From assembly GCA_964451925.1 (NCBI GenBank), contig CAYVKA010000017.1, positions 16,277 to 80,276 of the forward strand: 64,000 nucleotides of DNA. The letters run 5' to 3'. The notes beneath the pieces were generated by a model. The model saw nothing but the letters and a program-made list of their open reading frames with translations. It was not told the origin of the DNA and made no database searches. This document shows, in pieces, positions 33,598 to 48,857 of the stretch (position 1 is its first letter; every line of letters begins with the position of its first letter). This DNA comes from Nevskia sp964451925. Its GTDB lineage: Bacteria; Pseudomonadota; Gammaproteobacteria; Nevskiales; Nevskiaceae. A program made the translations under genes and the position numbers.

Positions 33598-34074
33598 TCA
33601 GTCCGACGCTTCCAGCGGCAGCCGGTTGGAATCGATCAGCTGGGTCAGGGAGATCGAGGAACTGACCTCGCGCACGCCCTCGATCTGCGACAGTTCGTTC
33701 CACACGAACTGCTGGTAGCGCTCCACGTCGCGCACCACGATCTTCAGCAGGAAGTCCACGTCGCCCATCAGCGTGTGGCACTCCACCACTTCCGGATGAC
33801 GGTTGATCGCCTGCACGAACTTGTGCAGCGCGTTCCTGCCGTGCCGCGCCATCTTCACGTGGGCAAACACCGTCACGCCCAGGCCCACTTTCTTCGGGTC
33901 GAGCACCGCCACCCGCTGGCGGATGATGCCGCTGTCGAGAAAGCGCTGCACCCGGCGCCACACTACCGACTTGGAGGAGGCCACGCGTTCGGCGATGTCG
34001 TTGACCGGCATCGTCACGTCCTGTTGCAGCAGTTCCAGGATGCGCAGATCCAGGGCGTCGAGCCTTTCGGTCAT
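33598..34074 (-). CDS. Lrp/AsnC family regulator, probable regulator of the bkd operon
   Basis: This 158-residue protein has an N-terminal helix-turn-helix (LDALDLRILELLQQDVTMPVNDIAERV, read in parts, about 5-50). The C-terminal RAM effector domain (VVECHTLMGDVDFLLKIVV) is of the type that binds amino acids. It is divergent from the branched-chain 2-oxoacid dehydrogenase operon, the same arrangement as bkdR in Pseudomonas, so activation of that operon in response to branched-chain amino acids is likely. A BkdR role is an inference from position. Confidence 0.88.
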   Translation of the reverse strand: MTERLDALDLRILELLQQDVTMPVNDIAERVASSKSVVWRRVQRFLDSGIIRQRVAVLDPKKVGLGVTVFAHVKMARHGRNALHKFVQAINRHPEVVECHTLMGDVDFLLKIVVRDVERYQQFVWNELSQIEGVREVSSSISLTQLIDSNRLPLEASD

Positions 34075-34104
34075 TTATTCCTCAATATGAAACTTGCGCG
34101 GAAT

Positions 34105-34118
34105 ATTATCCCAATAAT
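34105..34118. promoter_or_regulatory. A/T-rich inverted repeat in the Lrp/bkd divergent region
   Basis: ATTAT-CCCA-ATAAT lies in a short A/T-rich island in otherwise G/C-rich DNA, 31 bases from the regulator start and about 150 bases before the E1 alpha start. It is a reasonable operator for the Lrp-type protein. TATATGCT near 34164 may be part of the operon promoter. Confidence 0.35.
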
Positions 34119-34267
34119 GCTGTGCGCGCCGGGAAAATCAAGGAAGAAATACCCGCAGAAAGGTATATGCTGATGCAAACGTCGATCCTGTGCGCGCGCC
34201 GCCTGCGCAGCGGGGCCAGCCCGCAAGCCGCCGCCAAGCGCGGCGCGGGATCATCATTTGGAGGAGC

Positions 34268-35506
34268 ATGATGAAGCCAAGCAGCAACACCACATTGAGC
34301 CTGCATATTCCGGAGCCTCCGGCCCGGCCGGGCCAGGCACCGGATTTCAGCCGGCTGGTGATCCCGGCGGCCGGCAGCCAGCGCCGCCCCCCGGTGGACG
34401 CTCCCGCCGCGCAACTGCGCGACTGCGCCTATGACCTGGTGCGCGTGCTCGACGACGCCGGTGACGCGGTGGGTGAATGGAATCCGCAGCTCGACGCCGA
34501 CACCCTGCGCCGTGGCCTGCGCCACATGATGCTGACCCGCGCTTTCGACGAGCGCATGCTGCGCGCGCAGCGTCAGGGCAAGACCTCGTTCTACATCAAG
34601 AGCACCGGCGAGGAAGCCGTGTCGGTGGCCCAGGCCTACGCGCTCGATCCCAAGGACATGCTGTTCCCGAGCTACCGCCAGCAAGGCTTGCTGATGGCGC
34701 GCGACTGGCCAATGGTCGACCTGATGTGCCAGATCTACAACAACACCGGCGACCGTCTCAAGGGCCGCCAGCTGCCGATCATGTACTCGGTGCGCGACGT
34801 CGGCTTCTTCTCCATCTCCGGCAACCTCGGCACGCAGTTCCCGCAGGCAGTCGGCTGGGCCATGGCTTCGGCCTACAAGCACGATACGCGCATCGCCGCC
34901 GCCTGGGTCGGCGACGGCACCACCGCCGAAGGTGATTTCCATCATGCGCTCACCTTCGCCGCGGTGTACCGCGCACCGGTGGTGCTTAACGTGGTCAACA
35001 ACCAGTGGGCCATCTCCTCCTACCAGGCCATCGCCGGCGGCGATGAGACCACCTTCGCCGCACGCGCCGTCGGCTATGGCCTGCCCGGGCTGCGCATCGA
35101 CGGCAACGACTTCCTCGCGGTTTACGCCGCCACCCGCTGGGCGGCGCAGCGCGCGCGGGAGAATCACGGCGCCACCCTGCTGGAGCTGTTCACCTATCGT
35201 GTCGCGCCGCATTCCACCAGCGACGACCCGGCCAAGTACCGCCCCGAGAACGAAGCCGAGAAGTGGCCGCTGGGCGACCCGGTCCAGCGCCTCAAGCAGC
35301 ACCTGATCCGGCTCGGCCAGTGGAGCGAGGCGCAGCACCAGGCGCTCGCCGGCGAAGTGGACGAGCAGGTCAAGGCCGCGCAGAAAGAGGCCGAGGCGCT
35401 GGGCACGCTGGGCACGCAGCCGGCCAGCCCCAAGACCATGTTCGAGGACGTGTTCAAGGAAATGCCCTGGCATCTGCAGAAGCAGCGGCAGGAGGCCGGT
35501 TACTGA
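34268..35506 (+). CDS. bkdA1: Branched-chain 2-oxoacid dehydrogenase E1 alpha subunit
   Basis: This is the ThDP-dependent E1 alpha subunit, which decarboxylates the 2-oxo acids from Val, Leu and Ile. The ATG at 34268 follows GGAGGAGC and gives 412 residues, the length of Pseudomonas BkdA1. The ThDP motif is seen as VGDGTTAEGDF with the closing NN about 30 residues later (LNVVNN). FYIKSTGEEAVSVAQ and the phosphorylation-loop region YRVAPHSTSDDPAKYR identify the branched-chain rather than pyruvate type. It is first in a four-gene operon encoding the whole complex. Confidence 0.93.
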   Translation: MMKPSSNTTLSLHIPEPPARPGQAPDFSRLVIPAAGSQRRPPVDAPAAQLRDCAYDLVRVLDDAGDAVGEWNPQLDADTLRRGLRHMMLTRAFDERMLRAQRQGKTSFYIKSTGEEAVSVAQAYALDPKDMLFPSYRQQGLLMARDWPMVDLMCQIYNNTGDRLKGRQLPIMYSVRDVGFFSISGNLGTQFPQAVGWAMASAYKHDTRIAAAWVGDGTTAEGDFHHALTFAAVYRAPVVLNVVNNQWAISSYQAIAGGDETTFAARAVGYGLPGLRIDGNDFLAVYAATRWAAQRARENHGATLLELFTYRVAPHSTSDDPAKYRPENEAEKWPLGDPVQRLKQHLIRLGQWSEAQHQALAGEVDEQVKAAQKEAEALGTLGTQPASPKTMFEDVFKEMPWHLQKQRQEAGY

Positions 35507-35635
35507 GCGCGCAGCTCCCTTGCGGCCGCCGGAGAATCCGCGGCTTTGGTCCACAGATCCTGATTTGTGAGGTTTGTTCGGTATGAACAGAACATCAATT
35601 CATTTCCCCGTTCCCTTCATGGAGGCCGCGAGCTG

Positions 35636-36649
35636 ATGGCCACCATGAACATGATCCAGGCCATCAACTCGGCCATGGATGTGATGCTCGGCCGCGACCC
35701 CGACGTGGTGGTGTTCGGCGAGGACGTCGGCTATTTCGGCGGCGTGTTCCGCGCCACCGCCGGCCTGCAGCAGAAGCACGGACTGACGCGCGTGTTCGAC
35801 ACGCCGATCTGCGAGGCCGGCATCATCGCCACCGCCATCGGCATGGGCGTGTACGGCCTGCGGCCGGTGGCGGAGATCCAGTTCGCCGACTACATCCTGC
35901 CGGCCTTCGACCAGCTGGTGTCGGAAGCCTCGCGCCTGCGCTATCGCTCCGGCGGCGAGTTCTGGGCGCCGATCACCGTGCGCACCCCCTGCGGCGGCGG
36001 CATCTTCGGCGGCCAGACCCACAGCCAGAGCCCGGAAGCGATCTTCACCCACGTCTCCGGCCTGAAGACGGTGATGCCATCCAACCCCTATGACGCCAAG
36101 GGTCTGCTGATCAGCGCCATCGAGGAGGATGACCCGGTGATCTTCCTCGAGCCCAAGCGCATCTACAACGGCCCCTTCGACGGCCATCACGACCGTCCGC
36201 TGACCTCCTGGTCCAAGTATCCGCAGAGCGAGGTGCCGGAGGGTTACTACAAGATCCCGCTGAGCCAGGCGGCGGTGGTGCGCGCGGGCAGCGCCGCCAC
36301 CATCCTCACCTACGGCACCATGGTCCACGTCTCCCTGGCCGCGGTGGCCGAGTCCGGCCTGGATGTGGAAGTGATCGACCTGCGCACGCTGTTCCCGGTG
36401 GACGTCGAGACCATCGAGGCCTCGGTGAAGAAGACCGGCCGCTGCGTCATCGTGCACGAGGCCAGCCGCACCTCCGGCCTTGCCGCCGAGTTCATGTCGC
36501 TGGTGCAGGAGCATTGCTTCCATCACCTCGAAGCGCCGATCCAGCGCGTCACCGGCTGGGATACGCCGTATCCGCACGCCTTCGAATGGCAGTATTTCCC
36601 GGGGCCCGACCGCGTGCGCGCGGCGCTCGACAAAGTGATGGAGGGCTGA
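35636..36649 (+). CDS. bkdA2: Branched-chain 2-oxoacid dehydrogenase E1 beta subunit
   Basis: This 337-residue beta subunit starts at the ATG at 35636, with GGAGG about 11 bases upstream. VFGEDVGYFGGVFRAT contains the ThDP-activating glutamate. Other hallmarks are FDTPICEAGIIATAIGMG, the potassium-site region TVRTPCGGGIFGGQTHSQSP and the C-terminal GWDTPYPHAFEWQYFPG. It pairs with the preceding E1 alpha to form the alpha2-beta2 heterotetramer. It lies 129 bases after E1 alpha and four bases before E2. Confidence 0.94.
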   Translation: MATMNMIQAINSAMDVMLGRDPDVVVFGEDVGYFGGVFRATAGLQQKHGLTRVFDTPICEAGIIATAIGMGVYGLRPVAEIQFADYILPAFDQLVSEASRLRYRSGGEFWAPITVRTPCGGGIFGGQTHSQSPEAIFTHVSGLKTVMPSNPYDAKGLLISAIEEDDPVIFLEPKRIYNGPFDGHHDRPLTSWSKYPQSEVPEGYYKIPLSQAAVVRAGSAATILTYGTMVHVSLAAVAESGLDVEVIDLRTLFPVDVETIEASVKKTGRCVIVHEASRTSGLAAEFMSLVQEHCFHHLEAPIQRVTGWDTPYPHAFEWQYFPGPDRVRAALDKVMEG

Positions 36650-36653
36650 GGCC

Positions 36654-37952
36654 GTGGCTCAATTCATCTTCAAGCTGCCGGATATCGGCGAAGGCATCAC
36701 CGAGGCCGAGATCGCCACCTGGCGGGTCGCTGTCGGCGAAACGGTCAAGGAAGACCAGCCGCTGGTCGATGTGCTGACCGAGAAGGCGGCGGTGGAAATC
36801 CCCTCGCCGAAGCCCGGCAGGGTGCTGGAGCTGCGCGGCAACCCGGGCGACTTTGCGCCGGTCGGCTCGGCCCTGGTGGTGCTGGAAGTGGCCGGCGACG
36901 CAGGGAGCGAGGCAGAGGAGGCGGAAGCCGCACCTGCGCCCGCGGCTTCCGCGCCCGCCGCCCCAGTGGCAAAACCCGCACCCGCTCCCGCCAAGGCAGC
37001 TCCGGCAGCCGCCGCAAGCGCGCCGGCCGTTGCGCCTCCCGCCACCTCCATCGCGCCTCTGGTTCCGCGCGAGGCGGGCGAGCGGCCGTTGGCCTCGCCC
37101 GCGGTGCGCCAGCGCGCACGCGATCTCGGCATCCAGCTGCAGTACGTGCCGGGCAGCGGCGCCGCCGGGCAGATCACCCATGCCGATCTCGACGCCTTCA
37201 TCGCGCGCCAGCCCACCACCGGCGCGGCGCCGGCGCGCGGCGCGCACCGGCGCGAGGCGGTGGAGGAGATCAAGGTCATCGGCCTGCGCCGCAAGATCGC
37301 CGAGGCGATGCAGCGCTCCAAGCAGCGCATCCCGCACTTCGCCTATGTCGAGGAGGTCGACGTCACCGAACTGGAGGCCCTGCGCAACCACCTCAACCAG
37401 CAGCGCCGGCCCGACCAGCCCAAGCTGACGCTGCTGCCGTTCCTGGCGCAGGCGCTGCTGCGCGCGGTGCCGGAGCACCCGGAAGTCAACGGCACCTTCG
37501 ACGACGAGGCCGGCATCGTGCGCCGCCCGGCGGCGATCCACATCGGCATCGCCGCGCAGACGCCGAACGGCCTAGTGGTGCCGGTGATCCGTCACGCCGA
37601 GGCGCTGGACCTGTGGCAGATCGCCGGCGAGATCAAGCGCCTGGCCGACGCCGCGCGCAGCGGCAAGGCCAGCCGCGAGGAGCTGAGCGGATCGAGCATC
37701 ACCATCAGCAGTCTCGGGCCGATGGGAGGCATCGTCTCCACCCCGGTGATCAACGCGCCGGAAGTGGCCATCGTCGGTGTCAACAAGATGGTGCAGCGGC
37801 CGATGATCGTCGACGGCGCGGTGGTGCCGCGGCTGATGATGAACCTGTCGTCCTCGTTCGACCACCGCATCGTCGACGGCTGGAACGCGGCCGAATTCAT
37901 CCAGCACATCAAGCGGCTGCTGGAGCATCCCGCCACGCTGTTCATCGCTTGA
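36654..37952 (+). CDS. bkdB: Branched-chain 2-oxoacid dehydrogenase E2 (dihydrolipoyl acyltransferase)
   Basis: This core acyltransferase has 432 residues and a GTG start. One lipoyl domain (about 1-78) carries the lipoylated Lys44 in TEKAAVEIP. An Ala/Pro-rich flexible linker spans about 80-130. A peripheral-subunit binding domain spans about 142-185 (ASPAVRQRARDLGI). The catalytic domain ends with SSSFDHRIVDGWNAAEF, containing the active His and Asp. It transfers the branched acyl group to CoA. The single lipoyl domain fits a BCKDH-type E2. Confidence 0.94.
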   Translation: MAQFIFKLPDIGEGITEAEIATWRVAVGETVKEDQPLVDVLTEKAAVEIPSPKPGRVLELRGNPGDFAPVGSALVVLEVAGDAGSEAEEAEAAPAPAASAPAAPVAKPAPAPAKAAPAAAASAPAVAPPATSIAPLVPREAGERPLASPAVRQRARDLGIQLQYVPGSGAAGQITHADLDAFIARQPTTGAAPARGAHRREAVEEIKVIGLRRKIAEAMQRSKQRIPHFAYVEEVDVTELEALRNHLNQQRRPDQPKLTLLPFLAQALLRAVPEHPEVNGTFDDEAGIVRRPAAIHIGIAAQTPNGLVVPVIRHAEALDLWQIAGEIKRLADAARSGKASREELSGSSITISSLGPMGGIVSTPVINAPEVAIVGVNKMVQRPMIVDGAVVPRLMMNLSSSFDHRIVDGWNAAEFIQHIKRLLEHPATLFIA

Positions 37953-37962
37953 GGCAAAGACC

Positions 37963-39366
<1,404 letters not shown>

Positions 39367-39387
39367 TCCGCAACGCCGGCGGCGGGC

Positions 39388-39407
39388 GGCGCGTCCGCCG
39401 CGCCTTT
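39388..39407. terminator. Short G/C hairpin between lpdA and the convergent glycosyltransferase
   Basis: GGCGCG pairs with CGCGCC over a five-base loop and is followed by TTTCC on the plus strand. It is a modest terminator candidate for the bkd operon. Confidence 0.35.
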
Positions 39408-39423
39408 CCGTGTGCGGCCGGGA

Positions 39424-40425
39424 TCAGGGCCGGTGGTGCGGCGCGGCCGCGTCCGGCTCGTGCAGCCGGCGCACCACATACAGCGGCCGCTGCTTCGACT
39501 CCATGAAAATGCGCCCGACGTATTCTCCCAGCACGCCGATGCTGAGCAGGTTGATGCCACCGAAAAACATCACGGCGACGATCAGCGAGGCGTAGCCCGG
39601 CACGTCGATGCCGAGGATCAGCGTGCGCAGCAGGATGTAGCTGCCGTAGAAGAACGAGATGCCGGCGATGGCCATGCCGACATAGGTCCACAGCCGCAGC
39701 GGAAACGAGCTGAACGAGGTGATGCCCTCGATCGCCAGGTGCAGCAGCCGGCGGTAGTTGAACTTGCTGTGGCCGGCCGAGCGCGGCGGCCGCTGATGTT
39801 CGATCAGGTGCTGGCGGAAGCCGAGCCAAGCAAACAGGCCCTTGTTGTAGCGGGTGCGCTCGGGCAAGGCCAGGAAGGCTTCGATCACCGCCCGGTCCAG
39901 CAGCCGGAAATCGCCGGCGTTGGGCACGAAGCGCATCTCCGACACGGCGTTGAGCAGGTAATAGAAGGCCTGCGCAGCGCCGCGGCGCAGCAGGGTGTCG
40001 GTGTTGCGCTCGGCGTGTACCGCCACCACGGTTTCGAACCCTTCGCGCCACCTGGCCAGCATCTGCGGAATCAGCTCGGGCGGGTCCTGCAGGTCGGCGT
40101 CCAGGGTGATGGCGCAGGCGCCGCGGCAGTGCCACAGCCCGGCGGTCAGCGCCGCTTCCTTGCCGAAGTTGCGCGACAGGTCGATGACCCGCAATTGCGG
40201 CATCGAGTGCTGCAGCTGCAGCAGGCGCGGCAGCGTGTCGTCGGCGCTGCCGTCGTTGACCACCACGATCTCGTAGCTGGCGCAGGCGCCGCTGATGATC
40301 GGCAGCAGGGTGCGGAACAGGAAGTCCAGGCCGCTGCTCTCGTTGTGCATCGGGATGACCAGGCTGACCTCGGGCGGTCCGCCGTCTCCCTCCGGCGTCG
40401 CCGCCCGCTCCGCGCCGCCGCTCAT
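39424..40425 (-). CDS. Polyprenyl-phosphate glycosyltransferase, GtrB/DPM1-like (GT2)
   Basis: This 333-residue protein has an N-terminal GT-A domain (SLVIPMHNESSGLDFL, VVVNDGSADDTL, metal motif LDADLQDPPE). It ends with two membrane segments (about 230-252 and 265-288) and a basic tail, the architecture of GtrB and ArnC. These make polyprenyl-phosphate-linked sugars used by membrane GT-C enzymes. It could supply donors for the GT-C proteins elsewhere in the window, but it is not clustered with them. The N-terminal 20 residues are low-complexity. Confidence 0.85.
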   Translation of the reverse strand: MSGGAERAATPEGDGGPPEVSLVIPMHNESSGLDFLFRTLLPIISGACASYEIVVVNDGSADDTLPRLLQLQHSMPQLRVIDLSRNFGKEAALTAGLWHCRGACAITLDADLQDPPELIPQMLARWREGFETVVAVHAERNTDTLLRRGAAQAFYYLLNAVSEMRFVPNAGDFRLLDRAVIEAFLALPERTRYNKGLFAWLGFRQHLIEHQRPPRSAGHSKFNYRRLLHLAIEGITSFSSFPLRLWTYVGMAIAGISFFYGSYILLRTLILGIDVPGYASLIVAVMFFGGINLLSIGVLGEYVGRIFMESKQRPLYVVRRLHEPDAAAPHHRP

Positions 40426-40674
40426 GACCGGCAGCGCCGGCCTGCCCGGAGGGGCGGTGCGGGTGGCGCGATGTTCAATGCGTTCTCCTGTGGGCGGCCG
40501 CGTGCGCGGCGGCTGGTGCCGGGATTATAGGTGCTGGCTGTGGTGCCGTGCCGGCGACATGCGGCGCCCCGCCGCGGCGCGCTATATTGGCGCGGGATCC
40601 GGACCGGGACCGGCGCCGCGCGTCGGGGTTCCGGACCGGTTGCGGCGAACCCGAAGCATTCGATGCGGAGTTTC

Positions 40675-44238
<3,564 letters not shown>

Positions 44239-44246
44239 GCCCGGTC

Positions 44247-45066
<820 letters not shown>

Positions 45067-45080
<14 letters not shown>

Positions 45081-45672
45081 GCGAAGCCAGCGGGTGATCG
45101 CCATCGGCGCCTCGGTGGGCGGCCTGGAGGCGCTCAAGCAGGTGCTGGGAGCGCTGCCCCGCCACTATCCCTGGCCGGTGCTGGTGCTGCTGCACACCAG
45201 CGCCGGCTACCGCGAGTCGCGGCTCGACCAGCTGCTGGCGCTGCATTGCGCGCTGCCGGTCCGCGAAGCCGAACCGCGCATGGCCTTGCAGGCCGGGGTC
45301 GTGCACCTGGCGCCCGCGGGCTACCATCTGCTGGTGGAACAAGACTTGCGGCTCTCCCTGTCGGTTGATGAAAAGGTGTCCTACGTGCGGCCTTCCGCTG
45401 ATGTGCTGTTCGAAAGCCTGGCCGAGGCGGTCGGCGCGCGCGCCGTCGGCGTGATCCTGACCGGCGCCAACGAGGACGGCGCCGCCGGCCTGGCTGCGAT
45501 CCGTGCCCGCGGCGGCCTTGCCCTGGTGCAGGACCCGGCCCAGGCGCAGGCGCCGCAGATGCCCCGGGCGGCGCTGCAGCTGGCCGGCGCCGACCAGGTG
45601 CTGGACCTGGCCGGCATCGGCGCGCGGCTGGCGGCGCTGCCGCAGGAGCCGCTGCCGCAGGAGCCGGCATGA
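45067..45672 (+). CDS. cheB: Stand-alone CheB-type methylesterase
   Basis: This protein has only the CheB catalytic domain and no receiver. From the GTG at 45067 it has about 201 residues and overlaps cheR by 14 bases. The triad is visible: Ser16 (IGASVGGLEAL), His43 (LVLLHTSAGY) and Asp137 (LTGANEDGAAG). It would remove methyl groups added by the neighbouring CheR. Without a receiver it is probably regulated through the kinase/receiver proteins of the operon or by expression. A longer reading from a TTG at 45028 adds a Pro-rich peptide and is less likely. Confidence 0.86.
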
Positions 45673-46673
45673 GCGCGCTGCCGCGGTCGAAGATCCTGGT
45701 GGTGGACGACACGCCCGCCAACCTGCTGGTGATGCGCAAGCTGCTGGCCAAGGTCGACGCCGACCTGGTCGAGGCCGCCAGCGGCAACGCCGCGCTGGCG
45801 GCCAGCCTCGATCACGAGTTCGCGCTGATCCTGCTGGACGTGCAGATGCCGGATATGGACGGGTTCGAGGTGGCGGAATTCCTGTCGCAGGAAGAGCGCA
45901 CGCGCGACACGCCGATCATTTTCGTCACCGCCGCCTACGCCGACGACATGAATCGCATCAAGGGCTACGGCAGCGGCGCGGTGGATTACATCGTCAAGCC
46001 GATCAACGACGCCATCCTGCTGTCCAAGGTGCGCGTGTTCCTCGAACTGTATCGCGGCAAGCTGGAGTTGCGCCGCCTGCTGGGCGAGCTGGACCAGCGC
46101 AACCAGCAACTGCAACAGGAGATCGCCGAGCGGCAGCGGCTGGAGGAGCTGGCGCGCCACCAGGCCTCGCACGATCCGCTGACCGCTCTGCCCAATCGCA
46201 TGCTGTTCCTCGACCGACTGACCAAGTCCGTCGCCCGCGCCGAGCGGCACGGCAGCTCCTGTGCGCTGCTCTACATCGACATCGACGACTTCAAGCCGGT
46301 CAACGACCGCTACGGCCACCATGCCGGCGACGAGCTGCTCAAGGCGGTGGCGCAGCGCATGCTGGATTCGGTGCGCAAGATCGACACCGTGGCGCGCCTC
46401 GGCGGCGACGAGTTCGCGGCCATCATCGAGGAGCCGGCCGACTCTGCGGATGCGCTGCGGGCGGCGCAGCGCCTGGCGGAAAGCGTGCGCCAGCCGTATC
46501 GGCTGCAGCTGAGCGGGCTGGCCGAGCCGTTGCAGGTGCAGGTCGGCGCCAGCATCGGCGTGGCGCTCTATCCGCAGCATGCCGGCGCGCTGGACGCCCT
46601 CATCCGCGCCGCCGACGCGGTGATGTATCGTGCCAAGAAAACCGGAAAGAATCAGTGCCTTGTGGCGGAGTGA
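45669..46673 (+). CDS. Response regulator diguanylate cyclase (REC-GGDEF)
   Basis: This 334-residue protein has a receiver domain with phosphoacceptor Asp57 (LILLDVQMPDMDG) and Lys110. A coiled-coil linker spans about 130-165. The GGDEF domain has an intact signature at 245-249 and a product-inhibition I-site RxxD (Arg236/Asp239) exactly five residues before it. It should make c-di-GMP when phosphorylated and be feedback-inhibited. The ATG overlaps the cheB stop (ATGA). It is the likely output of the hybrid kinase operon. Confidence 0.93.
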   Translation: MSALPRSKILVVDDTPANLLVMRKLLAKVDADLVEAASGNAALAASLDHEFALILLDVQMPDMDGFEVAEFLSQEERTRDTPIIFVTAAYADDMNRIKGYGSGAVDYIVKPINDAILLSKVRVFLELYRGKLELRRLLGELDQRNQQLQQEIAERQRLEELARHQASHDPLTALPNRMLFLDRLTKSVARAERHGSSCALLYIDIDDFKPVNDRYGHHAGDELLKAVAQRMLDSVRKIDTVARLGGDEFAAIIEEPADSADALRAAQRLAESVRQPYRLQLSGLAEPLQVQVGASIGVALYPQHAGALDALIRAADAVMYRAKKTGKNQCLVAE

Positions 46674-46839
46674 CGGAGCGTAGCGGGGATTGCCGCCGGG
46701 CGCCGTAGCGGCGTGTCGCGCCGGCCACCGGGGCGCAGTCACCGGCGCGCCAGCGCCGGCGCCGATTTTCGGCCAATGGCAGAAGTCGCCGCTTTGCCGG
46801 AGAATCGCCCGGTCCACTTTCCCCCGGTTGCGAATTCCG

Positions 46840-48657
46840 ATGCCTGCCTACAAAGCCCCGCTGCGCGACATGCGCTTCCTGATGAACGAGGTGCTCGACT
46901 ATCCCGGCCACTATGCCGGGCTGCCCAACGGCAAGGACGCCGATGCGGACACCATCAGCGCGATCCTCGAGGAGTGCGCCAGGTTCTGCCAGGAGGTGCT
47001 GTCGCCGCTGAACCTGCCGGGCGACGAGGAAGGCTGCCATTTCAGCAACGGCCAGGTGACGACGCCGAAAGGCTTCAAGGAAGCCTACCAGCAGTACGTC
47101 GCCGGCGGCTGGCAAGGGCTGTCGCATCCGACCGAGTTCGGCGGCCAGGGCCTGCCGGCCTCGATGGGCCTGATCAAGTCGGAAATGATGGGCGCGGCCA
47201 ACTGGTCGTTCACCATGTATCCCGGCCTGTCGCTGGGTGCGATGAACACCGTCATGCAGCACGCCTCGCCCGAGCTCAAGGCGATCTATATGCCGCCGCT
47301 GACCGAGGGCCGCTGGACCGGCACCATGTGCCTGACCGAGCCGCAGTGCGGCACCGACCTGGGCCAGGTCAAGACCAAGGCCGAGCCGCAGGCCGACGGC
47401 AGCTACAGCATCACCGGCACCAAGATCTTCATTTCCGCCGGCGAGCACGATTTCGCCGAAAACATCATCCACATCGTGCTGGCGCGCCTGCCGGACGCGC
47501 CGCCGGGCACCAAGGGCATCTCGTTGTTCATCGTGCCGAAGATGCAGGTCAAGGCCGACGGCGGGGTCGGCGACAGCAACCGCGTGGTGTGCAGCGCCAT
47601 CGAGCACAAGATGGGCATCCGCGCCTCGGCCACGGCGGTGATCAACTTCGAGCAGTCGACCGGCTACATGATCGCCGAGCCGAACCGCGGCCTGGAGGCG
47701 ATGTTCACCTTCATGAATACCGCCCGCATCGGCACCGCGGTGCAGGGCATCGCCCATGCCGAACTGTCCTACCAGGGCGCGCTGGCCTATGCCAAGGAGC
47801 GCCGCTCGATGCGCGCGCTGTCCGGCAAGAAGGAGCCGGACAAGGTGGCGGACGCCATCATCCACCACGCCGATGTGCGCCGCATGCTGCTGACGCAGAA
47901 GGCGGTGGCCGAAGGCGGCCGCGCCATGATCTACTTCTCCGCGCAGTACGCCGACCACATGACCAATGCGGTGCTCGCGGGCGACGACAAGCAGTACAAA
48001 TACTGGGACGACAAGCTCGGTTTCCTCACCCCGATCCTCAAGGGCTTCCTCACCGAGCTGGGGCTGGAGTCCGCCAACCTGGGCATCCAGGTGTTCGGCG
48101 GCCACGGCTACATCAAGGAGCACGGCATGGAGCAGATCGCGCGCGACGCGCGCATCGCCACGCTGTACGAAGGCACCACCGGCATCCAGTCGCTGGACCT
48201 GCTGGGCCGCAAGGTGCTGGTGATGACCCGCGGCAAGGCGGTGCGCGAGTTCACCGGCCATATCGCCAAGTTCGCGCTGGAGCACGTCGGCGACTCCAAG
48301 GTCCGCCCCTATGCCATCAAGCTGGGGCGCCTGGCGGCGGAGTGGAACGTGCTGACCACGCGCATCATGCTCGGAGCGCGCAAGGACCGCGACGTGGTCG
48401 GCGCCGCCAGCTATCACTTCCTGATGTATTCGGGCTACGTCACCATGGCCTACTTCTGGGCCCTGCAGGCGGCGGTGGCGAGCAAGAAGCTGGCCGAGGG
48501 CGGGGCGGACAAGCCGGAGTTCTACAAGGCCAAGCTGTACACCGCGCGCTTCTACTTCGACCACCTGCTGCCGCGCGCCGACGGCCATGCCACGTCCATG
48601 ATCAAGCCGTCCAAGTCGCTGATGAAGATGCCGCTGGACAGCTTCATCTTCGAGTAG
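46840..48657 (+). CDS. Acyl-CoA dehydrogenase, FadE/DmdC-like long form
   Basis: This FAD-dependent acyl-CoA dehydrogenase has 605 residues, the long subfamily with an N-terminal extension and a C-terminal helical domain. MCLTEPQCGTDLG and the flavin-binding ITGTKIFISAGEHD are visible, GHGYIKEHGMEQIARDARI follows, and YEGTTGIQSLDLLGRK holds the catalytic glutamate. The family includes DmdC and several medium/long-chain enzymes, so the substrate cannot be named. It lies after the signalling operon but has its own strong terminator. Confidence 0.9.
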   Translation: MPAYKAPLRDMRFLMNEVLDYPGHYAGLPNGKDADADTISAILEECARFCQEVLSPLNLPGDEEGCHFSNGQVTTPKGFKEAYQQYVAGGWQGLSHPTEFGGQGLPASMGLIKSEMMGAANWSFTMYPGLSLGAMNTVMQHASPELKAIYMPPLTEGRWTGTMCLTEPQCGTDLGQVKTKAEPQADGSYSITGTKIFISAGEHDFAENIIHIVLARLPDAPPGTKGISLFIVPKMQVKADGGVGDSNRVVCSAIEHKMGIRASATAVINFEQSTGYMIAEPNRGLEAMFTFMNTARIGTAVQGIAHAELSYQGALAYAKERRSMRALSGKKEPDKVADAIIHHADVRRMLLTQKAVAEGGRAMIYFSAQYADHMTNAVLAGDDKQYKYWDDKLGFLTPILKGFLTELGLESANLGIQVFGGHGYIKEHGMEQIARDARIATLYEGTTGIQSLDLLGRKVLVMTRGKAVREFTGHIAKFALEHVGDSKVRPYAIKLGRLAAEWNVLTTRIMLGARKDRDVVGAASYHFLMYSGYVTMAYFWALQAAVASKKLAEGGADKPEFYKAKLYTARFYFDHLLPRADGHATSMIKPSKSLMKMPLDSFIFE

Positions 48658-48683
48658 GCCCGGCACCGGCGCAGCCGGTCAAA

Positions 48684-48732
48684 GCGCCCTGGCCGGCCCG
48701 AGCAGAACGGGCCGCCCAGGGCGCACTTTTTT
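48684..48732 (+). terminator. Rho-independent terminator after the acyl-CoA dehydrogenase
   Basis: GCGCCCTGG...CGGCCCG pairs with CGGGCCG...CAGGGCGC over an AGCAGAA loop, followed closely by six T residues (48727-48732). It isolates the dehydrogenase from the pst operon. Confidence 0.9.
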
Positions 48733-48817
48733 GGTGCGCGGCACGGCCGGTCGTGGCCTCCAGCGCCTGCGTGCGCTGCCACACTGGAAATTTCGGAATA
48801 TTTAACAGTGGCTTGCA

Positions 48818-48857
48818 GTGCAATAGAACTGCGTCTGCCCTGCAACAAAACTGTCAT
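48818..48857 (+). promoter_or_regulatory. Tandem PHO box array (PhoB site) of pstS
   Basis: Four 7-base units lie at exact 11-base spacing: GTGCAAT, CTGCGTC, CTGCAAC and CTGTCAT. The last matches the PHO-box unit CTGTCAT perfectly. TAAGCT ten bases further on fits a -10 element. This is the expected layout of a PhoB-activated promoter, about 75-90 bases before the pstS start. Confidence 0.85.

Noticed and set aside
46600..48666. 688-residue minus-strand frame opposite the acyl-CoA dehydrogenase
   Set aside because: High-GC antisense shadow; the plus-strand frame has the full catalytic signature.
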